A stretch of 9,421 nt of DNA from Candidatus Peribacteraceae bacterium (GTDB taxonomy: Bacteria; Patescibacteriota; Gracilibacteria; Peribacterales; Peribacteraceae). Positions 5,687 to 9,421 of this stretch are shown one piece after another. Positions within the stretch are counted from its first letter, which is position 1. Each line of letters starts with the position of its first letter. Position numbers and translations under genes: made by a program. The DNA is taken from contig JALHMU010000032.1 of assembly GCA_022843885.1 (NCBI GenBank), positions 1 to 9,421 on the forward strand, read 5' to 3'. The notes below the pieces were generated by a model. It was not told the origin of the DNA, did no database searches, and saw only the letters and a program-made list of their open reading frames with translations.

Positions 5687-6212
5687 CCGCCGTCTCCGTC
5701 TGACCTGATTCGTGATTCACGAAGCGTGCGGCGACAAACAAATAGTCACTCAATCGATTCATGAAGATGATGATTTCAGGATTGATCGTTTCGTGATCCA
5801 TGAGCGCCACGATGTGCCGTTCGGCTCTGCGGCAGACTGTGCGGGCTTGATGTAATTGAGCACCGCCATGACATCCGCCCGGCAGAATGAAGTTCGTGAG
5901 CGGTGCGAGTGTTTGCTCCATTTCATCGATCCATCCTTCCAGCATCGTGGCTTCTTCTGGCAACACGCGGGGGACATTCACTTTTTCATTGGGTGTTGCG
6001 AGGTCGGAACCGACAATAAATAACAATGATTGGATGTGCGTGAGTTCTGTACGTGTGCGCTCGGGAATTTTTTCGCACAGTACCATTCCGAGAATCGCAT
6101 TCAATTCATCGACCGTGCCATAGGCATGGAGTCGCAAGGAGGATTTGCGGACGCGATCACCACCGAAGAGGCCGGAGTCGCCTTTGTCGCCGGTGCGCGT
6201 ATAGATTTTCAT
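5673..6212 (-). CDS. PduO-type cob(I)alamin adenosyltransferase
   Basis: The enzyme moves the adenosyl group of ATP onto cob(I)alamin to give adenosylcobalamin. The 179-residue protein has the family N-terminus KIYTRTGDKGDSGLFGG (ATP phosphate contact), then AYGTVDELNAILG at 30-42, LTNFILPGGCHGGAQLHQAR at about 105-124, RTVCRRAER with the active-site Arg/Glu cluster, and NPEIIIFMNRLSDYLFVAARFVN near the end. All key motifs are present and the length is typical. ATG 6212 overlaps the TGA stop of pheT as ATGA, so translation is probably coupled to pheT. No Shine-Dalgarno is obvious. The cofactor would serve a B12-dependent enzyme such as a class II ribonucleotide reductase or a mutase encoded elsewhere. 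No B12 synthesis or uptake gene is in the window, which suggests salvage (inference). Confidence 0.96.
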   Translation of the reverse strand: MKIYTRTGDKGDSGLFGGDRVRKSSLRLHAYGTVDELNAILGMVLCEKIPERTRTELTHIQSLLFIVGSDLATPNEKVNVPRVLPEEATMLEGWIDEMEQTLAPLTNFILPGGCHGGAQLHQARTVCRRAERHIVALMDHETINPEIIIFMNRLSDYLFVAARFVNHESGQTETAVKLR

Positions 6213-8554
6213 GACAATGCGGACATCACGCGAGCGTGCGCGGACTTGGCGTCTTGTTCATTGAGCGTCCGGTCGGCCGCGCGATAGGTGAAACGCAGTG
6301 TGACATTCGTTACGTCTGCTTTGCGATACAGATCAACGGTTTCGATGCCCGTTAGGAGTGGATCGGCTTTCTTCATGCGATTGATAACAGCTTTCAGCGC
6401 TTCTTTTGGCAGTGTGAATGTTTCGTCGTAACTCACAGCCGGATAGGTGCCAATCGCCTGGAAGATATGTGCGGCAGGTTCGATCGCGAGGACTTTCTCC
6501 CAATCAATGATTGCAGCGGCAGTCTTTGGAAGATCAAATGCTGCGAGAATCGATGGATGAATTTCAAACAACGTACCCACGACCGTTTTTCCGATCAGTA
6601 AGGATGCAGTGCGACCAGGATGCATCCAGTTTTCTTTTCCGGACGACTGATCAATTTCAAGTTCATATCCAGCAGTGTGGAATGCAGCAGAAAGATCGGC
6701 TTTCAAACGGAGTGCCGGTTCTGCCGTGATCTCTTCTGAGCGTGTGGAACGCACGGCTGCGAATTCAGCGTGTTCATTACCTTGCGCACCGAACACATGG
6801 CCGTACTCAAACACAGCAATGTCACCATTTGATTCGACGAGTGCTTTACGGAGTGATGCGAGCACATGTGGCAGGAGTGATGGGCGCATCAACGACAATT
6901 CTTCGCCGAGTGGGTTCTGCACTTGCACAGTTTGATCCGCACGCATGCCGGTTTTCTTCACAAGTTCTGGACTCATGAAGGCGAGATGCAGTAGTTCGAT
7001 ATAGCTCGCATCTTTGAGTGCTCCTCGAACCTGGTGCAAGCGTGGATCACGTGCAGGAGGCGTTACGAGCGCTTCTGGGGCTACTGCTGGAATATCGTTG
7101 TAGCCTTTGATACGTCCGATTTCTTCTGCGATATCAGCCATACTCTCCAAGTCTCTGCGCCAGAGTGGTGTCGTCACCGTGAGTGCATCACCACTGCCGG
7201 CGATCGTGCATCCGAGGTTCTTCAAAATATCGGTTATCTCCCTCTTTGAGAGTTTCATTCCTAGATACGACGCGATTTTCTTTTCAGAAATTTTAATCTT
7301 CTTTGGCGTTCCGTTCGTTCCATGGGTTTCCAGCTTCGACGTAATCTTCGCGCCCGCTAATTCAATGAATAATTGAAGCGCGCAGTAGAAACCTTCTTCC
7401 GCAGTGATCGGCATGACGCCTTTTTCATAAATCGTTGCAGCATCCGTGCGATGTGCAGTGGCCGTGATGGCTTTGCGGACCGTCGGACCGTCGACAACGG
7501 CGCTGTGAAGGTAGATCGACGTCGTTGTGTCTTTGGTGGAGCTTCTGAGGCCGCCCATGACGCCAAGCAGATCGAAGATACCTTTGTCATCGCTCATGAC
7601 GATGAGTCCTTCCGTCAGCTTTCGATCAATACCATCGAGTGTTGTGATGCGTTCATCTTTCTTCGATGTGCGGATGACGATGTTTCCATGCAGGTCATCG
7701 GTATCGAAACTGTGCAGTGGCATGCCCATTTCAAACATCACGTAGTTTGTGATGTCGACGGCGAGGTTAATGCTTCTCGAGCCCGCGGCTTCAAGGCGCT
7801 TCACCATCCACTCCGGTGTTTTTTTGCTCGGATCAATCGTGAGTGTGCAGGCGAGATAGCGTGGAATCAATTTCGCCGCATCGAGTTCTGTACGGAACGG
7901 TGATGCAGTCTTTGGGAATGTCTGAGCTTTTGCTTTCTTTATCGTTTTCCACTTCGCGAGTCCGAGTGCGACGCATTCGCGTGCAACACCGATGTGCGAG
8001 AACAAATCCGGACGATTCGTAATGGCGTGGTTATCAACATGGAAGACAACATCATTCATTTCTAGGGCTTCACGGAGCGGCATTCCGACCTTTAGCTTTC
8101 GTGCTGTCAGATCGACAATCGGGCGCTCACCATCTTCTTTTGACGGTGCAAATCCGGCGCCAAGGTCGAGTTCTTCTGCAGCGCAGATCATGCCTTCACT
8201 TTCTTCACCACGAATCTTCACGCGTTCGAGTGTCATCGTTTCACCGCCGTGCCATTTCACGGTTGCACCGAGATGTGCGAATGCAACGAGCATGTTTTCT
8301 TTCACGTTTGTTCCTCCACACACGACGCGTTTCTTCCCTTGTTCTGTTTCCACCATTGCGATCGACAATTTATCGGCATTTGGATGCCGTTCGACCGATA
8401 CAACTTTTCCAACGACGCAGTTTTTCAAGAATGCGCCTTGTGCATCGACCTGATCGATTTCACCCATCGACTTTGTCAGACGATCGGCGATCACGAATGG
8501 ATCGGTTTCTGTGAAATCCACGAATGTGGACAGCCATTCAAGCGAAATCTTCAT
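6209..8554 (-). CDS. pheT: Phenylalanine-tRNA ligase beta subunit
   Basis: This is the beta chain of the alpha2-beta2 enzyme that charges tRNA-Phe; it holds the tRNA-binding and editing domains. The 781-residue protein carries the full bacterial domain series: N-terminal MKISLEWLSTFV; an EMAP-II-like tRNA-binding domain at ~40-150 (VVSVERHPNADKLSIAMVE, VCGGTNV, KIRGEESEGMICAAEELDL); the B3/B4 editing domain at ~215-400 (INLAVDITNYVMFEMGMPLHSFD, LLGVMGG); B5 at ~415-490 (TTPLWRRDLESMADIAEEIGR, then IKGYNDIP); the catalytic-like core at ~500-690; and the FDX-ACB anticodon-binding domain at ~697-780 (YPAVSYDETFTL, FTYRAADRTLNEQDA). The end is a few residues shorter than usual, and the partner pheS is not adjacent. 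The next gene overlaps by ATGA. A purine-rich TTGGGAG lies almost touching the ATG, too close for a good Shine-Dalgarno. Confidence 0.98.
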   Translation of the reverse strand: MKISLEWLSTFVDFTETDPFVIADRLTKSMGEIDQVDAQGAFLKNCVVGKVVSVERHPNADKLSIAMVETEQGKKRVVCGGTNVKENMLVAFAHLGATVKWHGGETMTLERVKIRGEESEGMICAAEELDLGAGFAPSKEDGERPIVDLTARKLKVGMPLREALEMNDVVFHVDNHAITNRPDLFSHIGVARECVALGLAKWKTIKKAKAQTFPKTASPFRTELDAAKLIPRYLACTLTIDPSKKTPEWMVKRLEAAGSRSINLAVDITNYVMFEMGMPLHSFDTDDLHGNIVIRTSKKDERITTLDGIDRKLTEGLIVMSDDKGIFDLLGVMGGLRSSTKDTTTSIYLHSAVVDGPTVRKAITATAHRTDAATIYEKGVMPITAEEGFYCALQLFIELAGAKITSKLETHGTNGTPKKIKISEKKIASYLGMKLSKREITDILKNLGCTIAGSGDALTVTTPLWRRDLESMADIAEEIGRIKGYNDIPAVAPEALVTPPARDPRLHQVRGALKDASYIELLHLAFMSPELVKKTGMRADQTVQVQNPLGEELSLMRPSLLPHVLASLRKALVESNGDIAVFEYGHVFGAQGNEHAEFAAVRSTRSEEITAEPALRLKADLSAAFHTAGYELEIDQSSGKENWMHPGRTASLLIGKTVVGTLFEIHPSILAAFDLPKTAAAIIDWEKVLAIEPAAHIFQAIGTYPAVSYDETFTLPKEALKAVINRMKKADPLLTGIETVDLYRKADVTNVTLRFTYRAADRTLNEQDAKSAHARVMSALS

Positions 8555-8604
8555 GCTCCCAAGCCTACGCCAAAACAGGCCGCTCTACCATTCCTTTGCG
8601 AAAG

Positions 8605-9021
8605 CTACTTTACGGTATAGACGGCGGACATCGTCGGGACTGTTGCGCCCGTGCCGATGTCTACGTGAATCGTATACGTTCCGGCTTTCCAATCACTTCC
8701 TTTTTCAAGATGAAATTTGGCCAGACGTGAGCCGGGTTCTGCACTCACGCTGTACGTTGTGAAGTGTCCACCTTCGTTATTGAGAACCCAATACGCCGTC
8801 ACAGGAACTTTCTTTGTGATATTCGTGAGTTCTGCATTGAAATAGATCATGCGGTCTTTCACAGAAAATTCTTTACGGGGATTTTGAATGCGTCCTGCTT
8901 GGCTGCGTTCGGTTCCCATTGTGATGCGTTTGATCGCAGGCGTTTTGCCTTCGACGTTATTACTGCAACTAATCAGCAGAGATGCAAGGAGGGCGAGGCC
9001 GATGAGTTTTGAGGTGCGCAT
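8605..9021 (-). CDS. Putative lipoprotein with Ig-like beta domain
   Basis: This 138-residue protein starts MRTSKLIGLALLASLLISC: positive start, hydrophobic core and a lipobox LISC with Cys19 as the likely lipidated residue, so it should be exported and membrane-tethered. The mature part looks like a beta sandwich: FSVKDRMIYFNAELTNI, VPVTAYWVLNNEGG, then LAKFHLEKGSDWKAGTYTIHVDIG. That pattern (a D-x-IY-F strand, a W-containing strand, Gly/Ala-G-x-Y-x-I/V-x-V) is common in extracellular Ig-like domains. No specific function is recognised. ATG 9021 was chosen because it opens the signal peptide; the reading to 9084 adds 21 residues that would spoil it. It lies 50 bases upstream of pheT, possibly in the same transcript, and downstream of tRNA-Ser. 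There is no Shine-Dalgarno. Confidence 0.82.
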   Translation of the reverse strand: MRTSKLIGLALLASLLISCSNNVEGKTPAIKRITMGTERSQAGRIQNPRKEFSVKDRMIYFNAELTNITKKVPVTAYWVLNNEGGHFTTYSVSAEPGSRLAKFHLEKGSDWKAGTYTIHVDIGTGATVPTMSAVYTVK

Positions 9022-9053
9022 AGGAATAGATCGGAGAATCTGGAAGCATAGTA

Positions 9054-9079
9054 CCGAAAATCTCATAATCGATTTTCGG
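9054..9079. repeat. 9-bp perfect inverted repeat upstream of the lipoprotein gene
   Basis: CCGAAAATC (9054-9062) pairs with GATTTTCGG (9071-9079) around an 8-base loop. It lies between tRNA-Ser and the lipoprotein start, in a 118-base gap. Neither strand has a T run after it, so it is not a standard terminator. It could be an operator or an RNA hairpin. Confidence 0.6.
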
Positions 9080-9139
9080 CACACAGTATCTTGCGATTCA
9101 CGGCGTCGCTGCGCTCCTTGTTCATCTGCAATTCAACTG

Positions 9140-9229
9140 TGGCGGAGAGGGGGGGATTCGAACCCCCGAGACTCTTGCGAGTCTACGCGCTTTCCAAGCG
9201 CGCGCACTAGGCCACTATGCGACCTCTCC
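9140..9229 (-). tRNA. tRNA-Ser (anticodon GGA)
   Basis: A full class II tRNA can be folded by hand. The acceptor stem GGAGAGG pairs with CCTCTCC, followed by discriminator G and an encoded CCA (9142-9140). The D arm is GCA/TGC with loop TAGTGGCCTAG. The anticodon stem CGCGC/GCGCG closes the loop TT-GGA-AA. The long variable arm is AGACTC-gcaa-GAGTCT, which marks a serine tRNA. The T arm GGGGG-TTCGAAT-CCCCC is perfect. It reads UCC and UCU codons. Confidence 0.97.
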
Positions 9230-9243
9230 ATTTGAGCCGGCAC

Positions 9244-9249
9244 AGTATA
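9244..9249 (-). promoter_or_regulatory. Candidate -10 box of tRNA-Ser
   Basis: Minus strand TATACT (5 of 6) ends 14 bases before the tRNA 5' end at 9229, a normal distance for a short trimmed leader. The -35 region at 16-18 bases is weak. Confidence 0.45.
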
Positions 9250-9296
9250 GCGAAATGAGGCCAAGAGAACATCGTTTCTTCCTAGGTTGGATCATG

Positions 9297-9319
9297 AAAA
9301 AGCGGACACGAATGCCCGC
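9297..9319 (-). terminator. Rho-independent terminator after the DoxX-like gene
   Basis: On the minus strand GCGGGC-attcgt-GTCCGC forms a 6-bp stem with one G-U pair and is followed at once by TTTTT. It lies 24 bases after the stop at 9344 and before the tRNA promoter, so it would separate the two units. The reverse direction has an A-C mismatch and is weaker. Confidence 0.7.
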
Positions 9320-9343
9320 CTTTTCTTTGAAGTCGTACCAGAT

Positions 9344-9421
9344 TTATTGTCGGTTCTTTCCAAGTAGTGCGTCGACGGACCAGGCGCCTGCACCAAGTGT
9401 CATCAATGCGATGCACGAAGC
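9344..9421 (-). CDS. C-terminal end of a DoxX-family membrane protein (partial)
   Basis: The last 25 codons of a gene that begins outside the window are visible: IALMTLGAGAWSVDALLGKN, then RQ and a TAA stop. The pattern LxxxGAGxWSxDALLG is the usual ending of DoxX-like four-helix membrane proteins, where the final helix leads into W-S-x-D. DoxX proteins are linked to redox and thiol stress in membranes. With so little sequence the call rests on this ending alone. The stop is followed by a terminator. Confidence 0.6.
   Translation of the reverse strand, partial: ASCIALMTLGAGAWSVDALLGKNRQ

Noticed and set aside
5684..6211. TGA recoded as glycine, as in Gracilibacteria/Absconditabacteria
   Set aside because: TGA ends pheT, the membrane protein and the DUF1858-HesB gene at sensible positions, and the read-through frames checked (pheT and the membrane protein) give implausible sequence.
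1..9421. Mobile element, CRISPR array or defence cassette
   Set aside because: No transposase or integrase motifs, no regular direct repeats and no defence-type domains were found on either strand.

Overview
The window reads as a compact bacterial chromosome segment with standard-code genes. TGA is a true stop for at least three of them, and reading through it gives implausible tails. Genes sit close together, convergent stops overlap, and only one start has an obvious Shine-Dalgarno. Balanced base composition, a short diverged ribosomal protein L34 outside the usual rpmH-rnpA setting, a lone pheT and the gene mix would fit a Candidate Phyla Radiation lineage such as Peribacteria/Peregrinibacteria. 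That placement is an inference from style and content, not from a marker gene, and I hold it weakly.

Layout. Positions 17-1579 (minus) hold a likely three-gene operon: a DUF1858 plus HesB/IscA-like iron-sulfur-type protein, a small unrecognised protein with a faint inhibitor-I9/propeptide look, and an RNase HI-family nuclease with an extra N-terminal segment. Divergent from it is a membrane-anchored S41 (C-terminal processing) peptidase at 1632-2888, then an orphan basic protein at 2971-3381 with a different codon style. Tail-to-tail with the orphan lie ndk (3378-3803) and an M16 zinc peptidase (3860-5119), both minus. A 109-bp divergent promoter region separates the M16 gene from rpmH (5229-5372), which is followed by a small three-helix membrane protein (5378-5686). 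Convergent to these is a minus-strand block of pheT (6209-8554) and a PduO-type cob(I)alamin adenosyltransferase (5673-6212) coupled by an ATGA overlap, preceded by a small lipoprotein (8605-9021). Upstream of that on the minus strand are tRNA-Ser(GGA) (9140-9229), a terminator (9297-9319) and the last 25 codons of what looks like a DoxX-family membrane protein running off the window end.

Functionally this is mostly core metabolism and housekeeping: translation (pheT, rpmH, tRNA-Ser), nucleotide supply (ndk), RNA:DNA hybrid removal, envelope proteolysis (S41, M16), cofactor activation (B12) and Fe-S handling. No mobile element, CRISPR array or defence cassette was seen, and no stretch above 300 bases lacks a gene. 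The features most worth a second look are the cysteine-rearranged DUF1858-HesB fusion, -10 boxes placed so close to start codons that several transcripts would be leaderless, the atypical L34 and its neighbourhood, and three small proteins without clear family.
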